The notes under the pieces: generated by a model
Told to the model about the DNA's origin: nothing
Databases searched by the model: none
The model's input: the letters and a program-made list of their open reading frames with translations, nothing else
Made by a program: the position numbers and the translations under genes
Source: Antarcticimicrobium sp.
GTDB taxonomy: Bacteria; Pseudomonadota; Alphaproteobacteria; Rhodobacterales; Rhodobacteraceae
DNA length: 64,000 nucleotides
NCBI RefSeq assembly: GCF_029212575.1
Contig: NZ_JARGPK010000014.1
Span: 1 to 64,000, forward strand
Direction of reading: 5' to 3'
Part shown: positions 30,569-40,027 of the stretch, piece after piece
Position numbering within the stretch: position 1 is the first letter of the stretch
Layout: every line of letters begins with the position of its first letter

Positions 30569-31435
30569 ATGATGGGCGAACGGGTAGAGATCTTCGAGGT
30601 CGGTCCGCGCGACGGGCTGCAGAACGAGAAACGCGCGATTCCGGTCTCCGAAAAGGTGGCGCTGGTCGATTGCCTCAGCCGGGCCGGATTCGCCCGCATC
30701 GAATGCGCCAGTTTCGTCAGCCCCAAATGGGTGCCGCAGATGGCCGGCAGCGCCGAGGTGCTGGCCGGCATCGCCCGCGCCCCCGGCGTGCGCTATGCGG
30801 CGCTGACGCCGAACATGCGCGGGTTCCAGGATGCGGTCGCGGCCGGGGCCGACGAGGTGGCGGTCTTCGCCGCCGCCTCCGAGGGGTTTTCCAAGGCCAA
30901 TATCAACGCCACCATCGCCGAGAGCATCGCGCGGTTCGAGCCGATCATGGCGGCGGCGCGCGAGATCGGCCTGCCGGTGCGCGGCTATATCTCCTGCGTG
31001 ACCGATTGCCCCTTTGACGGTCCGACCGCGCCGGGGCAGGTGGCCGAGGTGGCCCGGACGCTGTTCGACATGGGCTGCTACGAGATTTCGCTGGGCGATA
31101 CCATCGGGCAGGGCACGCCGGAGAGCATGACGGCGATGCTTCGTGCGGTCACGGGCGAGGTGCCGGCGGGAAAGCTGGCCGGCCACTATCACGATACCGC
31201 CGGTCGGGCGCTGGAGAATATCGACGCCTCGCTGGCGCTGGGCGTTCGGGTGTTCGACGCCGCCGTCGGTGGCCTGGGGGGCTGCCCCTATGCGCCGGGG
31301 GCGGCGGGAAACGTGGCGACCGAGGCGGTGCAGGCGCATCTGGAGCGGTCGGGCTATCAAACCGGGCTGGATGCGGCGGTGATCGCCGAAGCGGCGGAAA
31401 TGGCGCGGGCGATGCGCGCGGGTGAGGGGAGCTGA
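30569..31435 (+). CDS. mvaB: Hydroxymethylglutaryl-CoA lyase
   Basis: MMGERVEIFEVGPRDGLQNEKRAIPVSEKVALVDCLSRAGFARIECASFVSPKWVPQMAGSAEVL...FDAAVGGLGGCPYAPGAAGNVATE. Confidence 0.95.
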   Translation: MMGERVEIFEVGPRDGLQNEKRAIPVSEKVALVDCLSRAGFARIECASFVSPKWVPQMAGSAEVLAGIARAPGVRYAALTPNMRGFQDAVAAGADEVAVFAAASEGFSKANINATIAESIARFEPIMAAAREIGLPVRGYISCVTDCPFDGPTAPGQVAEVARTLFDMGCYEISLGDTIGQGTPESMTAMLRAVTGEVPAGKLAGHYHDTAGRALENIDASLALGVRVFDAAVGGLGGCPYAPGAAGNVATEAVQAHLERSGYQTGLDAAVIAEAAEMARAMRAGEGS

Positions 31436-31438
31436 GAC

Positions 31439-32227
31439 ATGTTGGACACCATCACCATCGAAACCGATGCGCGCGGCGTCGCGACGCTGACGCTGAACCG
31501 GCCGGACAAGCACAACGCGATGTCGGCGACGATGATCGCCGATCTGGCGCAGGCGGCGCAGAAACTGGCGGCCGATGCGACGGTGCGGGCGGTGATCCTG
31601 ACCGGCGCGGGCAAGAGCTTTTGCGCCGGGGGCGATCTGGGCTGGATGCAGGACCAGATGGCCGCCGATCCCGAAACCCGATTCATCGAGGCGCGCAAGC
31701 TGGCTTTGGCGCTGCAGGCGCTCAACACCCTGCCCAAGCCGCTGATCGGCGCGCTGCAGGGCAATGCCTTTGGCGGCGGGGTCGGGCTGGCCTCGGTCTG
31801 TGACGTGACGCTGGGGGCGGATCACCTGAAGATGGGGCTGACCGAGACCCGGCTGGGGCTGATCCCGGCGACGATCGGGCCCTATGTGATCGCCCGAATG
31901 GGCGAGGCGCGGGCGCGCCGGGTGTTCATGTCGGCGCGGCTTTTCGATGCCGGTGAGGCGGTGGAACTGGGCCTCTTGGCGCGCGCGGTGCCGGCCGACG
32001 AGCTTGCCGAGGCCGCCGAGGCCGAGGTCGCCCCCTATCTCGCCTGCGCGCCGGGGGCGGTGGCCGCGGCAAAACGGCTCACGCGGGAGCTGGGGCCCCG
32101 TATCGACGAGGCGGTGATCGACCATACCATCCGCGCCCTGGTGGACCGCTGGGAGGGCGAAGAGGCCCGCGAGGGAATCGCCGCCTTCTTCGACAAGCGC
32201 AAACCGGGGTGGGCCTTCGGCGGCTGA
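31439..32227 (+). CDS. liuC: Enoyl-CoA hydratase/isomerase family, probable methylglutaconyl-CoA hydratase
   Basis: MLDTITIETDARGVATLTLNRPDKHNAMSATMIADLAQ...ILTGAGKSFCAGGDLGWMQDQMAADPE...; last gene of the leucine catabolic cluster. Confidence 0.88.
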   Translation: MLDTITIETDARGVATLTLNRPDKHNAMSATMIADLAQAAQKLAADATVRAVILTGAGKSFCAGGDLGWMQDQMAADPETRFIEARKLALALQALNTLPKPLIGALQGNAFGGGVGLASVCDVTLGADHLKMGLTETRLGLIPATIGPYVIARMGEARARRVFMSARLFDAGEAVELGLLARAVPADELAEAAEAEVAPYLACAPGAVAAAKRLTRELGPRIDEAVIDHTIRALVDRWEGEEAREGIAAFFDKRKPGWAFGG

Positions 32228-32368
32228 GCCGGGTTGCAGAGGGGGGGAAAGGGACTCACTCTGCCCGGTCTTTGCGGTCGATGGCGCGAAACCCGGCATA
32301 CGGTTGCATGCGGGCGCGCCCGCCGCGATTGCGCCGCATCGCGGCACGCCGGAGAGGGCCGCGGAAAA

Positions 32369-32384
32369 GCTGAACATATTCAGC
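32369..32384. promoter_or_regulatory. Inverted repeat GCTGAA-CATA-TTCAGC upstream of nuo operon
   Basis: 6-bp perfect arms about 55 nt upstream of the candidate -35 element of the nuoA promoter. Confidence 0.35.
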
Positions 32385-32440
32385 AATTTGAACACTTACT
32401 GTCCCACCACAAGAACAGGCCGCGAATGCGCCCCGCTCGG

Positions 32441-32469
32441 TTGACGCTCCGGACCGGCGAGAGTAGAGA
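32441..32469 (+). promoter_or_regulatory. Candidate nuo operon promoter
   Basis: TTGACG (32441-32446), 17-nt spacer, TAGAGA (32464-32469), upstream of nuoA. Confidence 0.45.
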
Positions 32470-32532
32470 AGCGGCAGGTCAACATGCCAATTGACGGCGC
32501 GTCTCGATCAACGCGCGGGAAAGGAGCCACTC

Positions 32533-32898
32533 GTGGAAGAGCTGTTGCGGGAATATCTCCCGATTCTGGTGTTTCTGGCGGTCGCTGTCGGTCTCGGGGT
32601 GGTTCTGATCCTCGCCGCTGTCATCCTTGCCGTGCGCAACCCGGATCCGGAAAAGGTCAGCGCCTACGAATGCGGCTTCAACGCCTTTGACGACGCCCGG
32701 ATGAAGTTCGATGTCCGGTTCTACCTTGTGTCGATCCTGTTCATCATCTTCGATCTGGAGATCGCGATGCTGTTTCCCTGGGCGGTCGGCTTCAAAAATC
32801 TGAGCGATCTGGGCTTCTGGTCGATGATGGTGTTCCTGGGCGTTCTGACCATCGGTTTTGCTTACGAATGGAAGAAGGGGGCGCTGGAATGGGAGTGA
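32533..32898 (+). CDS. nuoA: NADH-quinone oxidoreductase subunit A
   Basis: [76 protein letters not shown]...; GTG start with AAGGAG RBS at 32521. Confidence 0.97.
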   Translation: MEELLREYLPILVFLAVAVGLGVVLILAAVILAVRNPDPEKVSAYECGFNAFDDARMKFDVRFYLVSILFIIFDLEIAMLFPWAVGFKNLSDLGFWSMMVFLGVLTIGFAYEWKKGALEWE

Positions 32899-33422
32899 TG
32901 GCCGGAGCCAACACCGCCGGGGCCGACAAGGAGGTCGCGACCCAGGTGCTGAACCGCGAGTTGCAGGACAAGGGGTTCCTGCTGACCTCGACCGAGGACA
33001 TCATCAACTGGGCGCGGACCGGATCGCTGCACTGGATGACCTTTGGCCTGGCCTGCTGCGCGGTCGAGATGATGCATACATCCATGCCGCGCTACGACGC
33101 CGAGCGGTTCGGAATCGCGCCACGCGCCTCTCCGCGCCAGTCCGATCTGATGATCGTCGCCGGCACGCTGACCAACAAGATGGCGCCGGCGCTACGCAAG
33201 GTCTACGACCAGATGCCCGAGCCGCGTTACGTGCTCTCGATGGGGTCCTGCGCCAACGGCGGCGGCTATTATCACTACAGCTATTCGGTGGTGCGCGGCT
33301 GTGACCGCATCGTGCCGGTCGATGTCTATGTGCCCGGCTGCCCGCCGACCGCCGAGGCGTTGCTGTACGGGTTGATGCAGCTGCAACGCAAGATCCGCCG
33401 CACCGGAACGATCGTGCGCTGA
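32889..33422 (+). CDS. nuoB: NADH-quinone oxidoreductase subunit B
   Basis: LASTED at ATG 32889: [75 protein letters not shown]. Confidence 0.98.
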   Translation: MGVMAGANTAGADKEVATQVLNRELQDKGFLLTSTEDIINWARTGSLHWMTFGLACCAVEMMHTSMPRYDAERFGIAPRASPRQSDLMIVAGTLTNKMAPALRKVYDQMPEPRYVLSMGSCANGGGYYHYSYSVVRGCDRIVPVDVYVPGCPPTAEALLYGLMQLQRKIRRTGTIVR

Positions 33423-33447
33423 CCCGCGCGAGGATGGAGAGAGCACG

Positions 33448-34053
33448 ATGAGCGAAGCACTGAACGAGCTGGGCGCGCATATCGAGATCAAGCGCGCCGA
33501 TTGCGTCCTGGGCTGGGATGTCAGCCACGGCGAGCTGAACGTGGACGTGGCCCCGGCCAACCTTTTGGGGTTCGTGGAATTTCTCAAGGCCGATGCAACC
33601 TGCAAATTCTCGACGCTGGTGGACATCACCGCAGTGGACTATCCGGATCGGCCGAAACGGTTCGACGTGGTCTATCACCTGCTGTCGATGTACCAGAACC
33701 AGCGCATCCGCCTGCGGGTGTCGATCCGTGAAGAGGACATGGTGCCCTCGATCATCGGCATCCACCCCAGCGCCAACTGGTTCGAGCGCGAGGTGTTCGA
33801 CATGTTCGGCATCCTGTTCTCGGGCCATCCGGACCTGCGCCGCATCCTGACCGACTACGGCTTCCGCGGCTATCCGCTGCGCAAGGATTTCCCGACCACC
33901 GGCTATACCGAGGTGCGGTACGACGAGGCGGAAAAACGTGTCGTCTACGAGCCGGTCAGCCTGGTCCAGGAATACCGCCAGTTCGATTTCATGAGCCCCT
34001 GGGAAGGCGCGGAGTACATCCTGCCGGGGGATGAGAAGCCGGAGGCCAAGTGA
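33448..34053 (+). CDS. nuoC: NADH-quinone oxidoreductase subunit C
   Basis: [68 protein letters not shown]...[38 protein letters not shown]. Confidence 0.98.
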   Translation: MSEALNELGAHIEIKRADCVLGWDVSHGELNVDVAPANLLGFVEFLKADATCKFSTLVDITAVDYPDRPKRFDVVYHLLSMYQNQRIRLRVSIREEDMVPSIIGIHPSANWFEREVFDMFGILFSGHPDLRRILTDYGFRGYPLRKDFPTTGYTEVRYDEAEKRVVYEPVSLVQEYRQFDFMSPWEGAEYILPGDEKPEAK

Positions 34054-34223
34054 TGGAATTCCTGTTCTGGGCGATCTTCGCGGTCACGGCGATCCCGATG
34101 CTGAAACTGCTGCCGCATTTCGGCATTCACAAGTACTGGGCGCTGGCCTGTGTCATCCCGATCGCCGTGCCGATCCTGGCCTGGGTCATGGCGGTGAAAC
34201 TGCAAGAGCTGGAGAAACTCTGA
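34053..34223 (+). CDS. 56-aa predicted membrane protein embedded between nuoC and nuoD
   Basis: [61 protein letters not shown] overlaps with nuoC stop and nuoD start. Below the ORF-track length cutoff. Confidence 0.75.
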   Translation: MEFLFWAIFAVTAIPMLKLLPHFGIHKYWALACVIPIAVPILAWVMAVKLQELEKL

Positions 34224-35443
34224 TGGACGGCTCCAAAGGCTTTGACGATGCCCTGACCGGCGAACAGAAGATTCGCAATTTCAACATTAACTTCGGGCCA
34301 CAGCACCCGGCGGCGCATGGGGTGCTGCGGCTGGTGCTGGAGCTGGACGGCGAGATCGTCGAGCGTTGCGATCCGCATATCGGGCTGCTGCACCGCGGCA
34401 CCGAGAAGCTGATGGAAAGCCGCACCTACCTGCAGAACCTGCCCTATTTCGACCGTCTCGATTATGTCGCGCCGATGAATCAGGAACACGCCTGGTGCCT
34501 GGCCATCGAGAAGCTGACGGGAACCCAGGTGCCGCGCCGCGCCTCGCTGATCCGGGTGCTATACTCCGAGATCGGACGGGTGCTGAACCACCTGCTGAAC
34601 GTGACCACGCAGGCCATGGACGTGGGCGCGCTGACCCCGCCGCTCTGGGGGTTCGAAGAGCGCGAGAAGCTGATGATCTTCTACGAGCGGGCCTGCGGCG
34701 CGCGTCTGCACGCGGCCTATTTCCGGCCCGGCGGCGTGCATCAGGATCTGCCGCCGGACCTGCTGGACGATATCGAGGCCTGGAGCCATGATTTCCCCCG
34801 GGTGATGGCCGATATCGACGGGCTGCTGACCGAGAACCGCATCTTCAAGCAGCGCAACGCCGACATCGGCGTAGTGACCGAGGAAGACATCCAGGAATAC
34901 GGCTTTTCCGGCGTGATGGTGCGCGGCTCGGGCCTGGCCTGGGACCTGCGCCGTGCGCAGCCCTACGAATGCTATGACGAGTTCGAGTTCCAGATCCCTG
35001 TCGGCAAGAACGGCGATTGCTACGACCGCTACCTCGTGCGGATGGAAGAGATGCGCCAGTCGGTCTCGATCATCCAGCAGGCGATCGAAAAGCTGCGCGC
35101 GCCCGAGGGGCAGGGCGAGGTTCTGGCCCGCGGCAAGATCACCCCGCCAAAGCGCAGCGACATGAAAACCTCGATGGAAAGCCTGATCCATCACTTCAAG
35201 CTCTATACCGAGGGCTTCCACGTGCCGGCGGGCGAGGTTTACGCCGCCGTCGAGGCGCCCAAGGGCGAATTCGGCGTCTACCTGGTCGCCGATGGCACCA
35301 ACAAACCCTATCGCGCCAAGCTGCGCGCGCCGGGCTATCTGCATCTGCAGGCGATGGACCATGTCGCCAAGGGGCACCAGCTGGCCGACGTGGCCGCGAT
35401 CATCGGCTCGCTCGATATCGTGTTCGGCGAGGTGGACCGGTGA
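34223..35443 (+). CDS. nuoD: NADH-quinone oxidoreductase subunit D
   Basis: [63 protein letters not shown]...[11 protein letters not shown]. Confidence 0.98.
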   Translation: MDGSKGFDDALTGEQKIRNFNINFGPQHPAAHGVLRLVLELDGEIVERCDPHIGLLHRGTEKLMESRTYLQNLPYFDRLDYVAPMNQEHAWCLAIEKLTGTQVPRRASLIRVLYSEIGRVLNHLLNVTTQAMDVGALTPPLWGFEEREKLMIFYERACGARLHAAYFRPGGVHQDLPPDLLDDIEAWSHDFPRVMADIDGLLTENRIFKQRNADIGVVTEEDIQEYGFSGVMVRGSGLAWDLRRAQPYECYDEFEFQIPVGKNGDCYDRYLVRMEEMRQSVSIIQQAIEKLRAPEGQGEVLARGKITPPKRSDMKTSMESLIHHFKLYTEGFHVPAGEVYAAVEAPKGEFGVYLVADGTNKPYRAKLRAPGYLHLQAMDHVAKGHQLADVAAIIGSLDIVFGEVDR

Positions 35444-35460
35444 TGATCCGCATGCACTCG

Positions 35461-35496
35461 CTTCTTCTTCTTTGCAGAAATACTCCTGCCGGAGGC
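35461..35496 (-). repeat. Inverted copy of GGAGTATTT...GAAGAAG element (copy 3)
   Basis: Reverse complement reads GCCTCCGGCAGGAGTATTTCTGCAAAGAAGAAGAAG; located in the nuoD-nuoE gap. Confidence 0.4.
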
Positions 35497-35531
35497 TTCC
35501 TCCGCTGCGGCCCTCACAGGGGGACAGAATA

Positions 35532-36695
35532 ATGCTTCGCCGTCTCTACCACGAACAGCCTGACAGCTTCGATTTCACGCCCGCCAACCGGGCCTGGGCC
35601 GAGGCGCAGATCACCAAGTATCCCGAGGGTCGTCAGGCCAGCGCCATCATTCCGCTGCTGTGGCGCGCGCAGGAACAGGAGGGCTGGCTGACCCGTCCGG
35701 CGATCGAGCATGTCGCCGACATGCTCGGCATGGCACATATCCGCGCGCTCGAGGTTGCCTCGTTCTACTTCATGTTCCAGTTGCAGCCGGTGGGCTCGGT
35801 CGCCAATATCCAGATCTGCGGCACCACCACCTGCATGATCTGCGGCGCGGGCGAGCTGATCGCGGTCTGCCGCGACAAGATTGCGCCGAAGCCGCACATG
35901 CTCAGCGCCGATGGCAAGTTCTCCTGGGAAGAGGTCGAATGTCTGGGCGCCTGCGCCAACGCGCCGATGGCCCAGATCGGCAAGGATTATTACGAGGATC
36001 TGACCGCCGAACGGTTCGCCGGGATCCTCGACGATCTGGCCGCCGGCAAGGTGCCGGTGCCGGGCCCGCAGAACGGGCGCTACGCGTCGGAGCCGGCCGC
36101 CGGGCTGACCACGCTCAAGGATTTCGAAAGCGGTCGCACCCAGTACAATGCCAGCGTCGCCCGCGCGGTCGAGCTGGGCGACACCGTCAAGCGCATCGAC
36201 GGCACCGAGGTGCCGATCCTGACGCCATGGGTGCGCGACGCCGCGCCGGGCGCGCCTGCGGATGAAATGGCCACGGATACCGACGACCGCTCCGAGGGGC
36301 GACCAGTGGATGCAACCGGCGTCTCCAAGCAGGCCGCCCCGGTCAAGCCGGTGGCCGAGCCTGCGCCCGTGCCGGAGAAATCCGCCGAGACCGAAGGCGA
36401 GGTCACCGAGGCCGCGCCGGAAACCCTGACCGGCCCGCGCGAGGGTGGCGCGGACGATCTGAAGATGCTCAAGGGTGTCGGGCCGAAACTGGAGAAAACC
36501 TTGAACGAGTTGGGCTTTTTCCACTTCGACCAGATCGCCGCCTGGGGGCCTGCCGAGGTGGCCTGGGTCGATAACCGGCTGACCTTCAAGGGTCGTATCC
36601 TGCGCGACGGCTGGATCGCGCAGGCCAGGCAGCTTGCCGCGGGCGAGGAAACCGAATTCGCCAAGCGCGCGAAGAAAGACAAACTGTACGATTGA
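35532..36695 (+). CDS. nuoE: NADH-quinone oxidoreductase subunit E with C-terminal linker and helix-hairpin-helix-like extension
   Basis: 2Fe-2S ferredoxin part [15 protein letters not shown]...[11 protein letters not shown]; extension ...[62 protein letters not shown]. Confidence 0.96.
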   Translation: MLRRLYHEQPDSFDFTPANRAWAEAQITKYPEGRQASAIIPLLWRAQEQEGWLTRPAIEHVADMLGMAHIRALEVASFYFMFQLQPVGSVANIQICGTTTCMICGAGELIAVCRDKIAPKPHMLSADGKFSWEEVECLGACANAPMAQIGKDYYEDLTAERFAGILDDLAAGKVPVPGPQNGRYASEPAAGLTTLKDFESGRTQYNASVARAVELGDTVKRIDGTEVPILTPWVRDAAPGAPADEMATDTDDRSEGRPVDATGVSKQAAPVKPVAEPAPVPEKSAETEGEVTEAAPETLTGPREGGADDLKMLKGVGPKLEKTLNELGFFHFDQIAAWGPAEVAWVDNRLTFKGRILRDGWIAQARQLAAGEETEFAKRAKKDKLYD

Positions 36696-36738
36696 CCGCC
36701 GCCCGCGCGCCGCGCGGGGGCAGGAGTGACGGAAGACG

Positions 36739-36963
36739 ATGAGCGACGAGCGTGACAAGGCCATGGCCCGAAAGGGGCGGATCACCGGGGTGGTGATCGC
36801 CGCGGCTGCGCTGTTGTCGCTGCTTGCGCCCTGGATCGTGCATCAGTTGGGTCTGCCGATCCGCTACGAGATGCTGATCTATCTCGGCGCCATCGCGGCC
36901 TTTCTCTGGGCCTTCGTCAACATCTATCAACTCTGGCGCATGCGCCAGGACAGCCAAGGGTAG
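36739..36963 (+). CDS. Small two-TM protein (DUF5337-like), nuo operon accessory ORF
   Basis: [74 protein letters not shown]. Confidence 0.75.
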   Translation: MSDERDKAMARKGRITGVVIAAAALLSLLAPWIVHQLGLPIRYEMLIYLGAIAAFLWAFVNIYQLWRMRQDSQG

Positions 36964-36968
36964 CTCTC

Positions 36969-38264
36969 ATGCTCAAGGACCAGGACCGGATCTTTACCAA
37001 CCTCTACGGGATGCATGACCGCTCGCTCAAGGGCGCGATGGCCCGTGGCCACTGGGACGGAACCGCCGGCATCATCGGCAACGGCCGCGACTGGATCATT
37101 CAGCAGATGAAGGACAGCGGGCTGCGCGGACGCGGCGGCGCGGGCTTTCCCACCGGGCTGAAATGGTCCTTCATGCCGAAGGAGAGCGACGGTCGCCCGG
37201 CCTATCTGGTGATCAACGCCGACGAATCCGAGCCCGCGACCTGCAAGGACCGCGAGATCATGCGCCACGATCCGCATACGCTGATCGAGGGCGCGCTGAT
37301 CGCCAGCTTCGCGATGGGCGCGCACGCTGCCTATATCTATATTCGCGGCGAATACATCCGCGAGCGCGAGGCGCTGCAGGCCGCCATCGACGAGGCCTAT
37401 GACGCCGGACTTCTGGGCCGGAACGCGGCCAAGTCGGGCTGGGACTTTGACCTGTACCTGCATCACGGTGCCGGTGCCTATATCTGCGGTGAGGAAACCG
37501 CGCTGCTGGAAAGCCTCGAGGGCAAGAAGGGGATGCCGCGGATGAAGCCGCCATTCCCGGCCGGTGCCGGCCTTTATGGCTGCCCGACCACGGTGAACAA
37601 CGTGGAATCCATCGCGGTGGCGCCGACCATCCTGCGGCGCGGGCCGGAGTGGTTTTCCTCCTTCGGGCGGCCCAACAACCACGGCACCAAGCTGATGGCG
37701 CTGACCGGCCATGTGAACACGCCCTGCGTCTTCGAAGAGGCGATGTCGATGCCGGTGCGCGAGATCATCGAAAAGCACGGCGGCGGCATTCGCGGCGGCT
37801 GGGACAACCTCAAGGCCATCATCCCCGGCGGCGCCTCCTGCCCGGTGCTGCCCAAGGACGCGCTGGAAGACGCGATCATGGACTTTGACTGGATGCGCGA
37901 GAACAAGAGTTCCTTCGGCACCGGCTGCATGATCGTGATGGATCAGAACACCGACGTGGTGAAGGCGGTCTGGCGGCTGTCGAAATTCTTCAAGCATGAA
38001 AGCTGTGGCCAGTGTACGCCGTGCCGCGAGGGCACCGGCTGGATGATGCGGGTGATGGACCGTCTCGTGACCGGCGACGCCGAGGTCGAGGAGATCGACA
38101 TGCTGCTCTCGGTCACCAAGCAGGTCGAGGGCCACACCATCTGCGCGCTGGGCGATGCGGCGGCCTGGCCGATCCAGGGCCTGATCCGGCACTTCCGCGA
38201 GGAGATCGAGGATCGCATCAAGGCCAAGAAATCCGGGCGCATGGGCGCTATGGCGGCCGAGTGA
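36969..38264 (+). CDS. nuoF: NADH-quinone oxidoreductase subunit F
   Basis: [70 protein letters not shown]...[15 protein letters not shown]. Confidence 0.98.
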   Translation: MLKDQDRIFTNLYGMHDRSLKGAMARGHWDGTAGIIGNGRDWIIQQMKDSGLRGRGGAGFPTGLKWSFMPKESDGRPAYLVINADESEPATCKDREIMRHDPHTLIEGALIASFAMGAHAAYIYIRGEYIREREALQAAIDEAYDAGLLGRNAAKSGWDFDLYLHHGAGAYICGEETALLESLEGKKGMPRMKPPFPAGAGLYGCPTTVNNVESIAVAPTILRRGPEWFSSFGRPNNHGTKLMALTGHVNTPCVFEEAMSMPVREIIEKHGGGIRGGWDNLKAIIPGGASCPVLPKDALEDAIMDFDWMRENKSSFGTGCMIVMDQNTDVVKAVWRLSKFFKHESCGQCTPCREGTGWMMRVMDRLVTGDAEVEEIDMLLSVTKQVEGHTICALGDAAAWPIQGLIRHFREEIEDRIKAKKSGRMGAMAAE

Positions 38265-38293
38265 CCGGCCCGGACGAAGGACAGGAAACACAG

Positions 38294-38407
38294 ATGACCA
38301 CGCGCACCCACATCGCCCAAACAGGCACCGGCGGCCTCGGCGCCGGAACCGGACGGCGGTGGTCCCGGTTCGGGCGGGCATCCCTTGCGCGGAGGGCAGC
38401 GGCATGA
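38294..38407 (+). CDS. Possible 37-aa small ORF coupled to downstream methyltransferase
   Basis: MTTRTHIAQTGTGGLGAGTGRRWSRFGRASLARRAAA; ends in an ATGA overlap with the ATG at 38404. No homology evidence. Confidence 0.3.
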   Translation: MTTRTHIAQTGTGGLGAGTGRRWSRFGRASLARRAAA

Positions 38408-39111
38408 GGCGCCTGAGGTTCGAAGAAGGCGCCGACGTGGCGCAGGATATCCGCGACAAATACGCGTTCGACGGTGATCTGCTGGCGTTGTTTTCCGAGA
38501 ACAAGGGCGAGGTGGTGCACAAATGGCACCACTACATCCCGATCTATGACCGCTATTTTTCGCAGTTCCGGGGCGGCAAGGTCCGGTTTCTTGAAATCGG
38601 CGTGAACAAGGGCGGATCGCTGCAGATGTGGCGCAGCTACTTCGGCCAGGATGCCACGGTGTTCGGGATCGACATCAATCCCGATTGCGCGAAGTTCGAC
38701 GGTGAGGCCGGGCAGGTGCGCATCGGCAGTCAGGCCGATCCGGAGTTCCTGAACAAGGTGGTGGACGAGATGGGCGGCGTCGATGTGGTGCTGGACGACG
38801 GCAGCCACAAGATGGAACATGTCCGCGCCTCGCTCGAGATCCTGTTTCCGCGGCTGGCCGAGAATGGCATCTACATGATCGAGGATCTCCACACCGCCTA
38901 TTTCCCGAAGTACGGCGGCGGCTATCGCAGCGGCGACAATTTCTTTCGTTACGTCCGGGAACTGATCGATGACATGCACCGCTGGTACCATCGAAAGGGC
39001 CTGCGCCATCCGGACCTGGGCGGGCAGGTTTCTGGCCTGCACATCCACGACTCGATCACGGTGATCGAAAAGCAGCCGGTGCACCGGCCAACGCATTCGC
39101 GGGTGGGCTGA
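38404..39111 (+). CDS. Class I SAM-dependent methyltransferase (macrolide/sugar O-methyltransferase-like) between nuoF and nuoG
   Basis: VRFLEIGVNKGGSLQMWRSYFGQDATVFGIDINPDCAKF...DVVLDDGSHKMEHVRASLEILFPRLAENGIYMIEDLHTAYFPKYGGGY; resembles MycE-type methyltransferases. Confidence 0.75.
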   Translation: MRRLRFEEGADVAQDIRDKYAFDGDLLALFSENKGEVVHKWHHYIPIYDRYFSQFRGGKVRFLEIGVNKGGSLQMWRSYFGQDATVFGIDINPDCAKFDGEAGQVRIGSQADPEFLNKVVDEMGGVDVVLDDGSHKMEHVRASLEILFPRLAENGIYMIEDLHTAYFPKYGGGYRSGDNFFRYVRELIDDMHRWYHRKGLRHPDLGGQVSGLHIHDSITVIEKQPVHRPTHSRVG

Positions 39112-39512
39112 TGAAACATAAGATGATCCTGTCCCGCCTCGCCTCGACCGCACCGAAATCCGCCCGCCGTGGTGTGATTGCCGGGCTGACGGCTGTCTCC
39201 TGTCTGCTTTTGCTTGGCGGCTGCAACGCCGACAAGGACAAGCGGATCCTGTTCGACGGCCACCACTTCCGCACCAAGGCCAAGCTGACCGACCGCAAGG
39301 TTTCGGCCGCCGATTTCGGCGTCGAGGTCAAGAAGGCCACGCAATCCCTGGACGGTGCACGGGCCGCCGGGGAATACGCCGGAACGCGCTTTTGCATCGC
39401 CAACTTCGGCTCGTCGCGCATCGACTGGGCCATCGGCCCGGAAACCGATCCCGGTGAGTTGGTGATCGAGGGCGATACGCTGACTTTCCGCGGGACCTGT
39501 CTGAAACCATGA
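39111..39512 (+). CDS. Putative lipoprotein, nuo operon accessory ORF
   Basis: MKHKMILSRLASTAPKSARRGVIAGLTAVSCLLLLGGCNADKDKRILFDGHHFRTKAKLTDRKVSAADFGVEV...; lipobox LGGC; starts on the stop of the methyltransferase gene. Confidence 0.65.
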   Translation: MKHKMILSRLASTAPKSARRGVIAGLTAVSCLLLLGGCNADKDKRILFDGHHFRTKAKLTDRKVSAADFGVEVKKATQSLDGARAAGEYAGTRFCIANFGSSRIDWAIGPETDPGELVIEGDTLTFRGTCLKP

Positions 39513-39610
39513 GCATGCAGGCGGCATATCCCCGCCTGCCCGGGTGGCCGTTATTGCATAACGGTGCCCCTGTGGCCTGTGCTGAACGCTCCATATTGGA
39601 GGGTTCCGCC

Positions 39611-40024
39611 ATGTCGTTTCTGTCTGCCGTTCTGATTTCCGCCACCTTGCTGCTGGGGCTGCCTGCCGGGGCCGCCGCGGCCAAGCCGCCGCTGCGCGAG
39701 GTGCCCGAGATTGCCGACGGCATATTCATGATTGTTGTCGCAAACGAGATTCGCCGCAAATGCGACGATATCGGCGGGCGGCTTCTCAAGGGGATCGCCC
39801 GGATCCGCCGGCTCAAGGCCCGGGCGAACGATCTGGGCTATTCCGACGGCGAGATCCGCGCGCTGCTCGACTCCAAGGCGGAAAAGGCCCGGATGATCGA
39901 GCGCGGCAGAACATACATGGCCAGCAAGGGGCTGGATTACGACACACCGGGCGATCTGTGCCGGCTGGGTCGGTTGGAAATCGAGAATAACAGCGCAATC
40001 GGCGCGCTACTGAGGGCGAGATAG
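39611..40024 (+). CDS. Small exported protein (DUF5333-like), nuo operon accessory ORF
   Basis: MSFLSAVLISATLLLGLPAGAAAAKPPLREVPEIADGIFMIVVANEIRRKCDDIGGRLLKGIARIRRLKARANDLGYSDGEIRALLDSKAEK...; signal peptide. Confidence 0.7.
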   Translation: MSFLSAVLISATLLLGLPAGAAAAKPPLREVPEIADGIFMIVVANEIRRKCDDIGGRLLKGIARIRRLKARANDLGYSDGEIRALLDSKAEKARMIERGRTYMASKGLDYDTPGDLCRLGRLEIENNSAIGALLRAR

Positions 40025-40027
40025 ACC

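Noticed and set aside
32310-32323. GCGGGCGCGCCCGC perfect palindrome between liuC and nuoA as a terminator
   Set aside because: No T-tract follows and GC-only palindromes are frequent in this genome; insufficient evidence.
29543-32395. 950-aa minus-strand ORF opposite mccA, HMG-CoA lyase and liuC
   Set aside because: Long antisense open frame due to GC-rich codon bias; the + strand encodes three recognisable enzymes.
35442-35531. 29-aa [32 protein letters not shown] in the nuoD-nuoE gap
   Set aside because: It runs through the repeat-like element (35461-35496) and has no independent RBS or conserved features; probably non-coding.
36702-36718. CCCGCGC-GCC-GCGCGGG hairpin between nuoE and the DUF5337-like ORF
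   Set aside because: Short GC hairpin without other support; likely background in high-GC DNA.
36927-38522. 531-aa minus-strand ORF opposite nuoF
   Set aside because: Antisense artefact of nuoF.
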